DNA from: JAJYUU01 sp963822955
GTDB taxonomy: Bacteria > Actinomycetota > Actinomycetes > Streptosporangiales > Streptosporangiaceae
Reading direction: 5' to 3'
Assembly: GCA_963822955.1 (NCBI GenBank)
Contig: CAWGJS010000002.1
Location: 930,001-994,000, forward strand
Length of the DNA: 64,000 nucleotides
Positions within the stretch are counted from its first letter, which is position 1, and each line of letters starts with the position of its first letter. The translations under genes were made by a program, and so were the position numbers. The notes beneath the pieces are model-generated. The model did no database searches and had not been told where the DNA came from. It saw only the letters and a program-made list of their open reading frames with translations. Below are positions 9,292-18,526 of the stretch, piece by piece.

Positions 9292-9543
9292 TCAGCGATA
9301 ACCGGGCCGATGGTGGCCGATGATGCCGATCGGCCGGTGCTGCGGCGAGAGCCAGACCTCGGAGCAGCCAGTCGCGCTGCACGCAACCCTGATGTGGCCG
9401 CCGCGGGCGTTCTGCGCTGGCGCGCACTCGCACGGTTCCCAGCTGATCGCGACAGCGCCGGGCCGCCACGGATGGCCAAGGCGACACGCCGCAGGGATGA
9501 CCGACCAGATCGCTGGTTTGCTCTGCGACACCAGAGAATTCAA
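9292..9543 (-). CDS. Small four-Cys protein (CEC family, copy A)
   Basis: A frame of up to 83 aa on the minus strand whose C-terminal two thirds match two other places in this window (24.9 and 25.5 kb, plus strand). The shared pattern is G-H-x-W-x-P-G-x-V-x-I/V-x-W-x-P-C-E-C, 14 residues, C, 4-5 residues, C, then a Trp/Tyr-rich end (here WLSPQHRP). The four Cys in C-x-C...C-x4-C spacing look metal binding, probably zinc; that is inference. The first possible start is TTG 9543 and a GTG lies at 9531; neither has a good ribosome site, so the true N-terminus is uncertain. Third positions are GC-rich, supporting translation. I know no named family with this motif. Confidence 0.55.
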   Translation of the reverse strand: MNSLVSQSKPAIWSVIPAACRLGHPWRPGAVAISWEPCECAPAQNARGGHIRVACSATGCSEVWLSPQHRPIGIIGHHRPGYR

Positions 9544-9726
9544 ACATGCTTTCGATGCTGCGGAAAGTGCCGGCGGAGCGCGACTCCATGATCACGAAGG
9601 AAAAGGCGTCCAGCAGACGCCGGATCGTACCTGGTGACTGGCTCTCCCCATGACCGCCGAGGAACAGCGGCCTCAGCGCTGATGTTGAAACCGGTGCATA
9701 GTGATTTCGCGGACGAAAGATGGCTT

Positions 9727-10233
9727 ATGGCACGGTGTATTACGTGCGGGACTGACCTCCACCCAGACAGAGCTAAGAAGTACGACTACTGCATCGCTCC
9801 CGAGTGCCAGCAGAAGAATGCCAAGGGCCTGACCATGGTGGCCATCGGCATGAACAAGGCCGCGGATGAGTTCCTTATCCTCGATGACCGCACTCGCGAG
9901 GAGCTAGCCAGCGGCAAGTACCGCGATCAGCGGCGCGGCACGTTCGGCCCGACTCCCCCGGTCGCAGGCCACAAGGGACCAGCGGGCCACAAGACACCAG
10001 CGGCGCACGAGGGACCGGCTGGCGGGCCGCACCCCGCGCGCAGCGAGCGCCCCGCCGCGCCAGCCCGACCACCCCGGCCGGTGCGTCAGCCGTGGACCCG
10101 ATCGCAGGAACGGCTCGCGCTCCTGTACAACGCGCAAGGACTACGCCCTGCCGACATTGCCAGCAAGCTCGGCATCAGCAGTCATCTGGTGACGCAGATC
10201 ATCCTGGGCGCCAAGAACCGCGGCAAGTCCTGA
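9727..10233 (+). CDS. Zinc-ribbon and HTH hypothetical protein
   Basis: 168 aa. The N-terminus MARCITCGTDLHPDRAKKYD has a CxxC knuckle and a second Cys pair follows (YCIAPECQQ), together a zinc ribbon of about 30 residues. A Pro/Ala/Gly-rich middle (about residues 80-115) with repeated GHK/AHE steps separates it from a C-terminal helix-turn-helix (LRPADIASKLGISSHLVTQI) typical of sigma region 4/LuxR-like DNA recognition. Start ATG 9727 is chosen because it opens directly on the zinc ribbon; a start at 9634 adds a poor sequence. DNA binding is likely, the target unknown. It ends 8 bases from the convergent glycosyltransferase gene. Confidence 0.75.
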   Translation: MARCITCGTDLHPDRAKKYDYCIAPECQQKNAKGLTMVAIGMNKAADEFLILDDRTREELASGKYRDQRRGTFGPTPPVAGHKGPAGHKTPAAHEGPAGGPHPARSERPAAPARPPRPVRQPWTRSQERLALLYNAQGLRPADIASKLGISSHLVTQIILGAKNRGKS

Positions 10234-10241
10234 CGCGGGGC

Positions 10242-11291
10242 CTACCGCCCGCGAGCTAGCTGACGGACCGCGACCCTGGCCTGGTTGAGCGGCTCGAGCC
10301 ACGAGTAGGTGCGGTACGCGCCGCGCTCCACCAGCCGGAGCTTGGCGCCGCGCGCTCCGCTTGGATGCTGATAGCTGTCGGGCCGGTAGTGCGCGAAGTC
10401 GCTGTGCATCCGCTGGAAGAAACGCTGCCGCTCGGCCCGCGGCACCAGGCCGGGCAGGCCGATCCTTCCCACGCCAAGCCCGGTGGTCTGCAGGACCGTC
10501 GTGTAGTGCCAGATCGCCCGCTCGAAGATCGCTGCGCGCAGCGCGTCGCTGACCGGCGTCCCGGCGGCGTCCCGCTGAGCCACGAGCTCGAATACCCGGC
10601 GGTAGGAGTCGAACACCGCGAGGTGGCCGAGGCTGGTCGTGGCAAGGGCCGAGCCCTTGCGCTCCCGCCGGTAGCGGTAGCAGACGGTGTCCACCGCCGC
10701 GATCACGTCGGCCGCCAGCAGAGCCGCGCAGGTCACCAGGATGTCCTCGTGGATGCCAGCGGCGAAGCTGACGCCAAGGCCAGCCAGGAAATCCCGGCGG
10801 AAGAGCTTGCTCCAGGACGTCATCGTGAGCTCGATGAGCTTGGGCTGGTCCTCCAGCGTGCAGCCGCCGACCGGGACCGCCGGCAGCAGGCTGGCGTACG
10901 GATTGGGCGCGGTGCGGCCGTCGGGGTACGTGCTGACCCAGTTGATCAGCAGCACGTCCGGCTTGCTCGCGGCCAGCGCTGTGGTGACCGCGCCCAGCGC
11001 GCCGTCGGCCAGCGCATCGTCGCCGTCCACGAACCATACGTACTCGCCGGTGACCTGCTCCAGCGCCAGGTTGCGTGCCTGCCCCTGGCCGCCGTTGCGA
11101 TCCAGGTGCACGACCCGCAGGCGCGGATCGTCCGCGGCCCGGTCATCCAGGATCTTGCCGCTGTCATCGGGGGACGCGTCGTCGACGGCGATGACCTCGA
11201 TGTCGTGGTCGCCAGCCAGGATGGAGTCCAGGCAGGCGGGCAGGTACTCGGCGACCCCGTGGACGGGGACGATGAACGAGATCGTGGGCAT
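10242..11291 (-). CDS. Family 2 glycosyltransferase
   Basis: 349 aa. GT-A fold transferase using a nucleotide sugar: N-terminal ISFIVPVHGVAEYLPACLDS strand-helix, acidic VDDASPDDS about residue 38, and the metal-binding DxD in WFVDGDDALADG about residue 90. The C-terminal half (HSDFAHYRPDS) resembles teichoic-acid or capsule type transferases such as CDP-glycerol-linked enzymes, but the acceptor cannot be read. No membrane segment. It follows the MMPL exporter by 12 bases in the same direction, so the pair may make and export an envelope glycan or glycolipid. Confidence 0.88.
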   Translation of the reverse strand: MPTISFIVPVHGVAEYLPACLDSILAGDHDIEVIAVDDASPDDSGKILDDRAADDPRLRVVHLDRNGGQGQARNLALEQVTGEYVWFVDGDDALADGALGAVTTALAASKPDVLLINWVSTYPDGRTAPNPYASLLPAVPVGGCTLEDQPKLIELTMTSWSKLFRRDFLAGLGVSFAAGIHEDILVTCAALLAADVIAAVDTVCYRYRRERKGSALATTSLGHLAVFDSYRRVFELVAQRDAAGTPVSDALRAAIFERAIWHYTTVLQTTGLGVGRIGLPGLVPRAERQRFFQRMHSDFAHYRPDSYQHPSGARGAKLRLVERGAYRTYSWLEPLNQARVAVRQLARGR

Positions 11292-11303
11292 CAGATCCGC
11301 CCG

Positions 11304-13808
11304 TTAGCGCGCGTCGCCAGGAACGGCGGAGCCCCCGCCCGCGGCGGCATCCCCCGCGAGCTCCGGCGTGGTCTCGCCGGGCCTGACCTGGATCTCAGCT
11401 GGCTCGTCAAGGTGAAGCTTGGAAGGCCACCAGTTCCACTTGCCCAGCAGCACCACTGTCGAGGGGACCAGCAGCGTGCGCACCAGGAACGTGTCCATCA
11501 GGATGCCCAGGGCGAGGCCGAGGCCGATATCGCGGATCTGGCTCGCCCCTGACCCGCTACCGGCCGCAAGCGTCAGAACGATGAATGAGCCTGCCAGCAC
11601 CAGGCCAGCCGAGGTGACGGTCGTGCCGGTGACCCCGACGGCCTTGGCGACCGCCTGCGGCAGCGGCAGCCGGTGCGCCTCCTCCCGGATGCGCGTCATC
11701 ACCAGGATGTTGTAGTCCTCGCCGAGCGCCAGCAAGAAAATGAACATCAGGAACGGCATGAAGAAGACCAGCCCGCCGCTGTGGCCCAGCTCGACGAACA
11801 AGAGCACGGATAGGCCCAGGGCCGCCAGGTAGGAGATGCCGACCGAGGCGATCAGGTACAGCGGCGCGACGAGGCTGCGCAGTACCAGCGCCAGCAGGAT
11901 CCCGATCGCCAGGATCGCGACCGGGATGATGTGCTTGAGATCGCTGACGGAGATGCTGCTGATGTCATGCAGCGCTGGTGCCTCGCCGGCAACCCCGGAT
12001 GCCACCGCCCCGACCGACTTCTGAATCGAGGTGGTCGTTGCCCGGATGGACGGCACTGCGTTCAGCGCCGCCGTCGAGCCGGGATCGCCGGCCTTCAGCC
12101 CGGTCAGGAACTGCACCGTCTTGCCGTCCGGGCTGACGAAGTTCGCCGTCACCCGGTACAGCTCGTAGGCCTGCGCCGGGATCCGGCCGTGGTCGAGTGC
12201 GGCTGCCGACGGAACCGGCGGAAGCTTGTCAGCCGGACCCAGGGCGCCGCACAGGCCGGTGTATTGTGCGGGCGTCAGCGTGATCCCGCCGACTGGGTTC
12301 AGCGGCCCGCTGACCGTGGTGAACAGGCTGCTTGCGCGCAGCTCGGTGGTCGCCTTGGCCAGCGGCGCCGGGTCAGTGCACACCGGTGCCGCGAACTTGA
12401 AGATCAGGCTGGTCGGATTGGCCGACGACTGCGGGAAGTGCTTAGCCAGCAGGGCCGTGCCGGCCGCTGAGTCACTGCCCGCCGGCGCGCTGGTGTTGCC
12501 TCCGAATCCAGCCGCGGTGTAGCCGATCACGCCGAACGCCAAGCCACCGAAGAACACGAGGCCAGCCAGCAGCGTCGGGACGGGGTGCTGCACGATCCGG
12601 CCCGCTACCCGGCCCCAGATGCCAGCTCTGCCGGAGCCCTGGATGCTCCACGGGATCAGCTTGGGGCGGCCGAACCAGCTCTTGAAGAGCGTGCGCTTGA
12701 TGGCCAGCAGCGACAGCCGGATGGACAGCAGAGCCGGCAGCACGCTCAGGCCGGCGAGCAGGATGACGGCTACCGCGATGGCGAACGGCCATGCGAGGTC
12801 GGAATAGAACGAGAAGCTGGCCAGCAGCAACGTCAGCACGGCGGCGATCACGGTCAGGGCCGAGGCGCTGATGGACTCGCCGACGCGTGTCACCGACCTG
12901 ACGATGGCCTCGCGTGCTGGCGGCCTGGGCTGCGCCAGATCTCGCAGGACGCTGAGGCCCGAGCCGCGAGCGCCGAAGAACTTGTCTCCGGAGGTGCCGT
13001 GATCAGCCGCGCGCAGCTCCTCCCTGACCCTGAATACCAGGAACAGCCCGTAGTCCGTGCCGGCACCGATCACCAGGACGATCAGCAATAGCTGGGCAAT
13101 CGGCGAGACCTGCAGGCCGTGCTTAGCGGCCTCGGCTACCAGCGGGCCGGCGATCGACACCGACAGCAGGGCCGGCAGCACGGTCGTGATAGCCAGCGTG
13201 AACGACCGGAAGATCAGCACCAGCAGCACGATGACGAACAGGGCCGACAGCGCCTGCACCTTGTTCCCGGTGTTCCCGGACGCTTTCTGCTGGTCCACCT
13301 GAATCGCGAGATCACCCGCCAGGTGAGCGTGGAGCCCAGCCGGAAGATGCGCGCTCGCAATCTGCGCCCGGAGCGCGTCAATCAGGTTCTTGGCGTAGTT
13401 CGGGTTGCCGCTGCCCGCCACGCTCGCGAGCGCGGTCAGCTCCACAGCCTGCCCGTCGCCCGAGCGACCGCCGTTGATGACCTTGGTGATCCCTGGCACC
13501 TTGGCGATCCCGGCCTCAAGCCCGCCGATCGCCGCGGTGTCCGCAGTAGTGAGGGGCCCGCTGCTGGTGGCCACAACCACCGGGATCGGCTGCCTGTTCG
13601 CGGTGCCAAAGGGCGTCGCGAGTGCCGCAGCATGAGAGCTTGGCGCGCTCGCTGGCAGGAACTTCTGGTTATTGCCCTGGGTGACGCTCGATAGCGCAGG
13701 CAGCTGCGTTGCTGCCGCGATCGCTGCGGCTATCCAGATGAGCAGTACCAGCCACCGAAAGCGAACACTAAACCGACCTATGGCCCCGTATATTGCATCG
13801 ACCCGCAT
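11304..13808 (-). CDS. MMPL/RND family transporter
   Basis: 834-aa proton-driven lipid or drug exporter with the duplicated RND layout: TM1 (FRWLVLLIWIAAAIAAATQL), a large periplasmic domain, five TMs around VLVIGAGTDYGLFLVFRVRE, then the same again with FLLALGEDYNILVMTRIREE. The GxxxDY signature with its Asp-Tyr pair is kept in both halves, the proton relay of the family. Start ATG 13808 gives the usual short cytoplasmic lead; an in-frame ATG at 13865 would add 19 unlike residues. Mycobacterial relatives export envelope lipids. The neighbour glycosyltransferase is probably co-transcribed. Confidence 0.92.
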   Translation of the reverse strand: MRVDAIYGAIGRFSVRFRWLVLLIWIAAAIAAATQLPALSSVTQGNNQKFLPASAPSSHAAALATPFGTANRQPIPVVVATSSGPLTTADTAAIGGLEAGIAKVPGITKVINGGRSGDGQAVELTALASVAGSGNPNYAKNLIDALRAQIASAHLPAGLHAHLAGDLAIQVDQQKASGNTGNKVQALSALFVIVLLVLIFRSFTLAITTVLPALLSVSIAGPLVAEAAKHGLQVSPIAQLLLIVLVIGAGTDYGLFLVFRVREELRAADHGTSGDKFFGARGSGLSVLRDLAQPRPPAREAIVRSVTRVGESISASALTVIAAVLTLLLASFSFYSDLAWPFAIAVAVILLAGLSVLPALLSIRLSLLAIKRTLFKSWFGRPKLIPWSIQGSGRAGIWGRVAGRIVQHPVPTLLAGLVFFGGLAFGVIGYTAAGFGGNTSAPAGSDSAAGTALLAKHFPQSSANPTSLIFKFAAPVCTDPAPLAKATTELRASSLFTTVSGPLNPVGGITLTPAQYTGLCGALGPADKLPPVPSAAALDHGRIPAQAYELYRVTANFVSPDGKTVQFLTGLKAGDPGSTAALNAVPSIRATTTSIQKSVGAVASGVAGEAPALHDISSISVSDLKHIIPVAILAIGILLALVLRSLVAPLYLIASVGISYLAALGLSVLLFVELGHSGGLVFFMPFLMFIFLLALGEDYNILVMTRIREEAHRLPLPQAVAKAVGVTGTTVTSAGLVLAGSFIVLTLAAGSGSGASQIRDIGLGLALGILMDTFLVRTLLVPSTVVLLGKWNWWPSKLHLDEPAEIQVRPGETTPELAGDAAAGGGSAVPGDAR

Positions 13809-14260
13809 GACCAGGGATACTACGGGACCTCGGTGACCTGCCTGACCCTGGCCTGCAGTGCTCATGGCGGTTCAGGATCTCGTTTCATCCGCCATTCGCC
13901 GGGCGTCTGGCTGCACGTCACCAGTTAGGGCGTCGACGGCTCCGGGCAGCACGGCTCATGGCTCGTCGCAGTCGCGACACGGCATCGGCAAGGGCGAGCC
14001 TCGCCGCGTCGGGGCTTGGGCTAGCCCGGTTCTCCCGTGTTCCGAGCCCGTCCGGCCGTAAGGTGATTACGCTGCCGTCAATGCTGGTCAGGAGGCTGAC
14101 TGCCGGAGCGCCATGATGACCCGTCACAGGGCACTATCAAGGATAGTCTCCGGACATGCCGGGCGAGATGCTGGCCTGTCACCAGTAATGCCGGCAGACT
14201 CGACTAGGGCAAGTCCGTGCCCCGCCTCTGCGCGGCCGGGCAGCCGCAGGAGGGACACCG
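13809..14260. other. Divergent intergenic region before sepH
   Basis: 452 bases between the MMPL gene and sepH. It has to contain the promoters of both. A 69-codon minus-strand frame (13918-14127, GTG start) has no ribosome site and I do not call it. I see no repeat or RNA gene. Confidence 0.5.
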
Positions 14261-15220
14261 ATGCAGGAGCTGCGCCTCGTCGCAGTCAGCGAGGACGGCA
14301 GCTACGCCATCCTCGCGGTGCCGGGGCGTAGCGGACGGTTCCTGTTGCCCATAGACGACCGGCTGAGGACGGTGGCCAAGGGTCAGTTCTCCCGGCTCGC
14401 TCAGTACGAGATCGAAGTGGAGAATCCGTTGCGTCCCAAGGAGATCCAGGACCGTATCCGGGCTGGCGAAACGGCAGACGAGATTGCGGATGCGGCCGGC
14501 ATTCCGCCCGACCGGATTCGCCGCTTTGAGGGCCCTGTCCTGGCTGAGCGGCAGTACCGCGCTCAGGAGGCGCAGCGCGCCAGCATTCGTGGCCGAGGCG
14601 AGTCCGGGCCAGGGCCGCGGCTGGGGGACATCGTGGCGGAGCGGCTCCACGGGGCCGGTGCCAACCCCGAGACTGCCGAGTGGGACTCACGCAAGCGCCA
14701 GGACGGCAACTGGCAGGTTCAGCTGCAGTTCACCATCGGCGGCCGGACGGGCACTGCTCAGTGGATCTACGACCCGCGCAAGCGGCACGTGATTCCCGAT
14801 GACGACCAGGCCGTCCAGCTCTGCCTGCCGCAGGAGGAATGGGCCGCGATCATGCTCGCCGAGCGGCAGCGGACGGCCGCCACGGTGACGCCCATCGGCT
14901 CCCGGCAGCATTTCCAGTACGCCGACTCCGGCCGGGACAATGACCGCCGGGGCGCGCTCGGCCTGTCCCGCACGCTCGCGGCCGGGCGCGAGGCCGCTGC
15001 GACCGAGGCTGACGCCGACGAGACGGCCGCTGTCTCCGGCGTCCCGGCCGGCGCTGTTGCCGGGCCAGGTCCTGCTGCCTCCGCCGCCGCTGCTGGCGGG
15101 ACCGGCCAGCCGGAGCCTGCCGCCGTTCCGGCCAAGAAGGCGGCCGGCGGCCGGTCCAGGCGCGCGTCAGTACCGTCGTGGGACGAGATCATGTTCGGGA
15201 CGTCTCGCCAGCAGGACTAG
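14261..15220 (+). CDS. sepH: Septation protein SepH (DUF3071)
   Basis: 319 aa. SepH binds FtsZ and promotes its assembly at division septa in actinobacteria. The conserved N-terminal DUF3071 domain is clear: MQELRLVAVSEDGSYAIL, then LRPKEIQDRIRAGETADEIA and AAGIPPDRIRRFEGPVLAER, which forms the helix-turn-helix described for SepH. The C-terminal third (after about residue 235) is Ala/Pro-rich and disordered, ending in a conserved short motif SVPSWDEIMFG. Strong ribosome site GGAGGG six bases before ATG 14261. The PEBP lipoprotein follows 11 bases later and may be co-transcribed. Confidence 0.95.
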   Translation: MQELRLVAVSEDGSYAILAVPGRSGRFLLPIDDRLRTVAKGQFSRLAQYEIEVENPLRPKEIQDRIRAGETADEIADAAGIPPDRIRRFEGPVLAERQYRAQEAQRASIRGRGESGPGPRLGDIVAERLHGAGANPETAEWDSRKRQDGNWQVQLQFTIGGRTGTAQWIYDPRKRHVIPDDDQAVQLCLPQEEWAAIMLAERQRTAATVTPIGSRQHFQYADSGRDNDRRGALGLSRTLAAGREAAATEADADETAAVSGVPAGAVAGPGPAASAAAAGGTGQPEPAAVPAKKAAGGRSRRASVPSWDEIMFGTSRQQD

Positions 15221-15231
15221 CCTGTGGCGGT

Positions 15232-15957
15232 GTGGGGACATCGGACTTCGGCCTGAGGCGGTTCAGCGTGCGCTGGGGTGCAAGACGCGCCCGCATCAGA
15301 TCAGTAGCAGCATCGGTCGCGTTGCTGCTGGCAGGCAGCCTGCTTGGCGGATGCGGACTGCTCGGCAAGCCGCAGCCGCTCAGCGCGGATGCCCCGCTGA
15401 CGATGTCGGTCACCAGCCCAGACTTTGCAGGCAACGTGCTTCCGGTCCAGTACACCTGCTATGGCGACCACCAGCCCGCCCCGAGTCCGCCGCTCTTCTG
15501 GTCTCAGCCGCCGCGGGGCACACGGTCGATAGCCCTGGTCGTGGACGACTCCGCCGCGCCAATCTCACCGCGGGTGTACTGGATTGTCTTCGATATCGGC
15601 CCGGACACGACCGACCTGCAGGCCGGCGCCTTGCCGCCGCACGCTCGCGTTGCCCATAACAGCGCGGGCGCGGCCGCCTACGACGCACCATGCCCGGTCG
15701 GCGCGCCGCACGCATACCGGTTCACCGTGTACGCGCTCAACACCTTCTTCAGCCGCACGCTGCCGAAGAGTGCGCAGCTGCTGCCGGCCTGGACGACTAT
15801 TGCCAAGCACGTGATCGCGAGGGGCACCCTCACCGTCGTTGCCCGGCCGGGGAATGGGCAGCAGCACGGGTCCGGCGTCCAGTCAGCCAGCAGCCCGACT
15901 GGTAACGCGCAGGCGTCGCCCGCGCGCATTAGCAAGGTCAGTCTGCACATGCATTAG
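15232..15957 (+). CDS. YbhB/PEBP-family lipoprotein
   Basis: 241 aa. Phosphatidylethanolamine-binding-protein fold, secreted as a lipoprotein: basic lead, hydrophobic AASVALLLAGSLLGGC with the lipobox Cys about residue 41, then the YbhB/YbcL signature (PVQYTCYGDHQPAPSPPLFW; RSIALVVDDSAAP; YWIVFDIGP; YRFTVYALNTFF). The family's ligand-pocket Asp (VDDSA) is present. GTG 15232 is taken as start because it avoids overlap with sepH; GTG 15268 would give a shorter, more typical signal peptide and is equally possible. Biological role of bacterial members is unknown. Confidence 0.85.
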   Translation: MGTSDFGLRRFSVRWGARRARIRSVAASVALLLAGSLLGGCGLLGKPQPLSADAPLTMSVTSPDFAGNVLPVQYTCYGDHQPAPSPPLFWSQPPRGTRSIALVVDDSAAPISPRVYWIVFDIGPDTTDLQAGALPPHARVAHNSAGAAAYDAPCPVGAPHAYRFTVYALNTFFSRTLPKSAQLLPAWTTIAKHVIARGTLTVVARPGNGQQHGSGVQSASSPTGNAQASPARISKVSLHMH

Positions 15958-16119
15958 GGAATGCCGCGCCAGGCGTTCATCAGGACGTCAGCCTGCGGCC
16001 CGCCAACGCGGAAATCGAGTTCGCTACGTAATCAGTTGCTCGCTCATGGTCGACACACGCGGGTAAAGTTTTCCGAATTGCGTGACAAGGCGTATAGCGT
16101 CCGACACAATCACTGTTCA

Positions 16120-16131
16120 GGCAGATCTGCC
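16120..16131. promoter_or_regulatory. 12-bp perfect palindrome GGCAGATCTGCC
   Basis: Perfect dyad 48 bases before the mini-ORF at 16179 and just after AT-richer sequence (TATAGC at 16093). Its position upstream of an operon start suggests an operator, but the binding protein is unknown. Confidence 0.3.
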
Positions 16132-16178
16132 ACAGCAATACATTAAGGGTGCTTGCACTTCGGGGGAGGCTCGCGTAG

Positions 16179-16235
16179 ATGGCCGCGCGAGCCTGGCTGG
16201 CGCCGCCCCGAGGCCACGTCAGTGGGATGGTGTGA
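16179..16235 (+). CDS. 18-codon upstream ORF coupled to the next gene
   Basis: ATG 16179 is preceded by an excellent ribosome site (GGGGGAGG, 9 bases before the start). The frame runs 18 codons and its TGA overlaps the ATG of the large membrane protein gene (TGATG at 16233-16237). The downstream gene has only a weak ribosome site of its own, so translation of the mini-ORF may feed it. The peptide is MAARAWLAPPRGHVSGMV, with no sequence feature beyond being basic; a regulatory role is inference. Confidence 0.45.
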   Translation: MAARAWLAPPRGHVSGMV

Positions 16236-17947
16236 TGATCACTACGATCTTGGAAGTCCTCGTGGCTGTGGTCGTGTTGATCGTGATAATTGCCGTCGCT
16301 GCTCTGCATTTCCTGCGGGCTGACGACTCCGACACCTTCGACGACATGCCAGAGGAGCCGCGCCGCACCCGACGCCATCCGCAGGCCGATGCCGAGCCAG
16401 TCACCGTCGCGGTCGGCCGTGGTCGTTCGCGCCAGCCCGAGCCGGCCACCGAGCAATGGGGAACACCGGCACGGGGCGGCCGCGCGGCCGACGAGCGGGG
16501 TCAGGCCGCTTACCGGGATGACCGCGACAACCGCAACCGGGACAGCAAGGCGAGGCCATCGAAGCCGGGGCGGAAGAGCGGCCCGGCGACCAACGGCAAG
16601 CGCCCTGCCCCCGTTGCCGCGATACAGGCCAACGGCAGGCAGGCCAACGGCGCGCGGCAGCCGGACGCCGACTCCGGGGCCAGCGACTGGGACAAGCTCT
16701 CTGACGTCGACTACTGGGCGGAACTCGCCGCCGATAAGCCGCTCACTCCGGCAGCGGCTGCACCCTCAGATTTGGCCCGTCTGCCGCGGCGCAGCCAAGA
16801 TCAGAAGAACGACGCGCGAACGGCGCCGCGTGCGGAGGTGGCTCAGTTGCCTGTGCGGCAGCGTTCCCAGTCACGTTCGGCGCCTGCTCCAGCCGGTCGG
16901 CTGGCCGATCCAGCCCAGACCGCCCAGACCGAGCAGATCGACGTGCGCGCCGCGCGATACGGCGCCGATCCCGGCGCGAATGGCGTGGCTGCTCTGGCCC
17001 GACTTGCAGATCAGCCGCCCCCCTCGTCGCAGCAGCCGGAATCGCGGTCACCGGGCGGCCAGCGCCCTCCAGGTGGCCAGCGCCCGGTGAATGGGCGCCC
17101 CGCAAGCGGTCAGCGTCCTGTTCCCGTGTCTGACCGCCGGGCGCCGGCGACTGGCCCGCGGCCAGCTCAGCGCGCGCTTCCTCCGGCTCCAGCCGCGCAG
17201 ATCTCGCAGTCTGGCGGACACGCCAGGCCACCGCTGCCGATGGACGACGATCCACTCACGAGTCCGTCGTTCCCCGCCGTTAACACTTCCGATAGCCGCT
17301 CGTATCGCACGCGTCGGCCGTCGAGTTCGCCGTCGTCTGGCGCGCCCAGGAATGGCGGGAACGGGATAGGTGCGCACGGTACGGGCAGCTACAGCGAGCC
17401 CGCACAGCCGTACTCTCCCCGTCCGGCTACCCCGGAACGCTCGGCCAGCCTGCCCAACGGGTATCCCGTCCCGCCAGCGGCCGCCTCGGCAGCCGGGCCG
17501 TCGTATCCGGCAGGCCCGGTCGCCAATCCGTACGGCAGTTACGTGAAGGCCCCGCAACCGCGTTACTCCGAGGCCCCGACGCAGGCGACGCCCGCGACGC
17601 CGCACCTCGACCCGGCCGCCTACGGCAGCGGTTATGCCGCCGGGCAGCAGGCAGTCGCCGAGGCGAACTGGTACGCCAGCACGCTGGACGGCAGCCAGGT
17701 CGCCAACGGCTACCTGCCAGCGCCGGGCGCCGCGAACGGCATGAGCTACGAGAACCCGGCCTATCAGAACGGCCACTCGGCTCAGAACGGCCACTCGGCT
17801 CAGAACGGCCACTCGGCCCCGCCTGGCGGCTACGCGCCGGGTCACCTCTCAGGCCAGTACGATCAGCGCGGTTACGGTGCCCCGGAGCTGACCTACGGCC
17901 AGGACGGGTACCCGGGCTATCCCGGTTACGGCGGCAGTGGGCGTTAG
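16235..17947 (+). CDS. Single-pass membrane protein with long disordered tail
   Basis: 570 aa from ATG 16235. One N-terminal membrane helix (MITTILEVLVAVVVLIVIIA, residues 1-25) with a short outside lead, then over 500 residues of cytoplasmic, Pro/Ala/Gln/Arg-rich low-complexity sequence. A short ordered island occurs around residue 150 (SDWDKLSDVDYWAELAADKP), the only part likely to fold. Near the C-terminus are three exact QNGHSA repeats, then Tyr/Gly/Pro-rich GYPGYPGYGGSGR. Such tails in actinomycetes are often phosphorylated or scaffold cell-wall machinery; here this is only analogy. An in-frame start at 16082 is rejected because it bypasses the TGATG junction and adds 51 unlike residues. 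Confidence 0.75.
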   Translation: MITTILEVLVAVVVLIVIIAVAALHFLRADDSDTFDDMPEEPRRTRRHPQADAEPVTVAVGRGRSRQPEPATEQWGTPARGGRAADERGQAAYRDDRDNRNRDSKARPSKPGRKSGPATNGKRPAPVAAIQANGRQANGARQPDADSGASDWDKLSDVDYWAELAADKPLTPAAAAPSDLARLPRRSQDQKNDARTAPRAEVAQLPVRQRSQSRSAPAPAGRLADPAQTAQTEQIDVRAARYGADPGANGVAALARLADQPPPSSQQPESRSPGGQRPPGGQRPVNGRPASGQRPVPVSDRRAPATGPRPAQRALPPAPAAQISQSGGHARPPLPMDDDPLTSPSFPAVNTSDSRSYRTRRPSSSPSSGAPRNGGNGIGAHGTGSYSEPAQPYSPRPATPERSASLPNGYPVPPAAASAAGPSYPAGPVANPYGSYVKAPQPRYSEAPTQATPATPHLDPAAYGSGYAAGQQAVAEANWYASTLDGSQVANGYLPAPGAANGMSYENPAYQNGHSAQNGHSAQNGHSAPPGGYAPGHLSGQYDQRGYGAPELTYGQDGYPGYPGYGGSGR

Positions 17948-18045
17948 CAAGCCAGCTCTGCCGCACGACGAGGTCCGATTAGCTCCGGGCTTGACAACAC
18001 CCTGCGCTCGGCGCCCACAATGTGCCTACCCCCGAGGCAGGTGAC

Positions 18046-18336
18046 ATGCATCCCGGCGCCAGAGACCACGCCCGCAGTTATCACCTGCATAAGCTCGCCA
18101 ACGCGCTAGATACCGAGGGTTTCCACGCCACGGTCAAGACCTCGTATCCGGCGGCGCTGCATGTCTTCATGCCCGGAGCGGAGATGCTGGCCGAGAGCAT
18201 CGACTGCGTGCCGGGTACCGACGACGACGGCAGGTTGCACTGGTATTACCGCTGGTCGTGGGGCGAGCTACTACACGACGCTAGCGATCCGCCTGCCGCC
18301 GCTGCCAAGATCGCCGAGGTCCTCTCGGCTCGCTGA
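18046..18336 (+). CDS. Small hypothetical protein
   Basis: 96 aa from ATG 18046, which has GAGG 8 bases upstream; GTG 18022 is an alternative giving 104 aa. Mixed alpha/beta composition (YHLHKLANALDTEGFHATVK; LHWYYRWSWGELLHDASDP), no membrane segment, no motif I can name. The Trp/Tyr-rich centre and Asp/Ala C-terminal helix look like a folded domain, perhaps an effector-binding or inhibitor protein. It stands between the membrane protein and the aminotransferase without obvious coupling. Confidence 0.65.
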   Translation: MHPGARDHARSYHLHKLANALDTEGFHATVKTSYPAALHVFMPGAEMLAESIDCVPGTDDDGRLHWYYRWSWGELLHDASDPPAAAAKIAEVLSAR

Positions 18337-18526
18337 CCGCCGGCTGCTCCCCCGAGTTTGCGAAGCGAGCTATTGCGGCCCGCGACCGTGGCCTACGTCA
18401 TAACCGGGGTAGTCTTCGAGCACACTGTGCGCCCCTGGCGCCGGCCTACCGGCCGACGACCAGGGACGTGTTTTTGCGGGCTACTGGCAGCAGTTCCAGG
18501 CTAGGTCGAGCGGAGGGATCGCAGAG

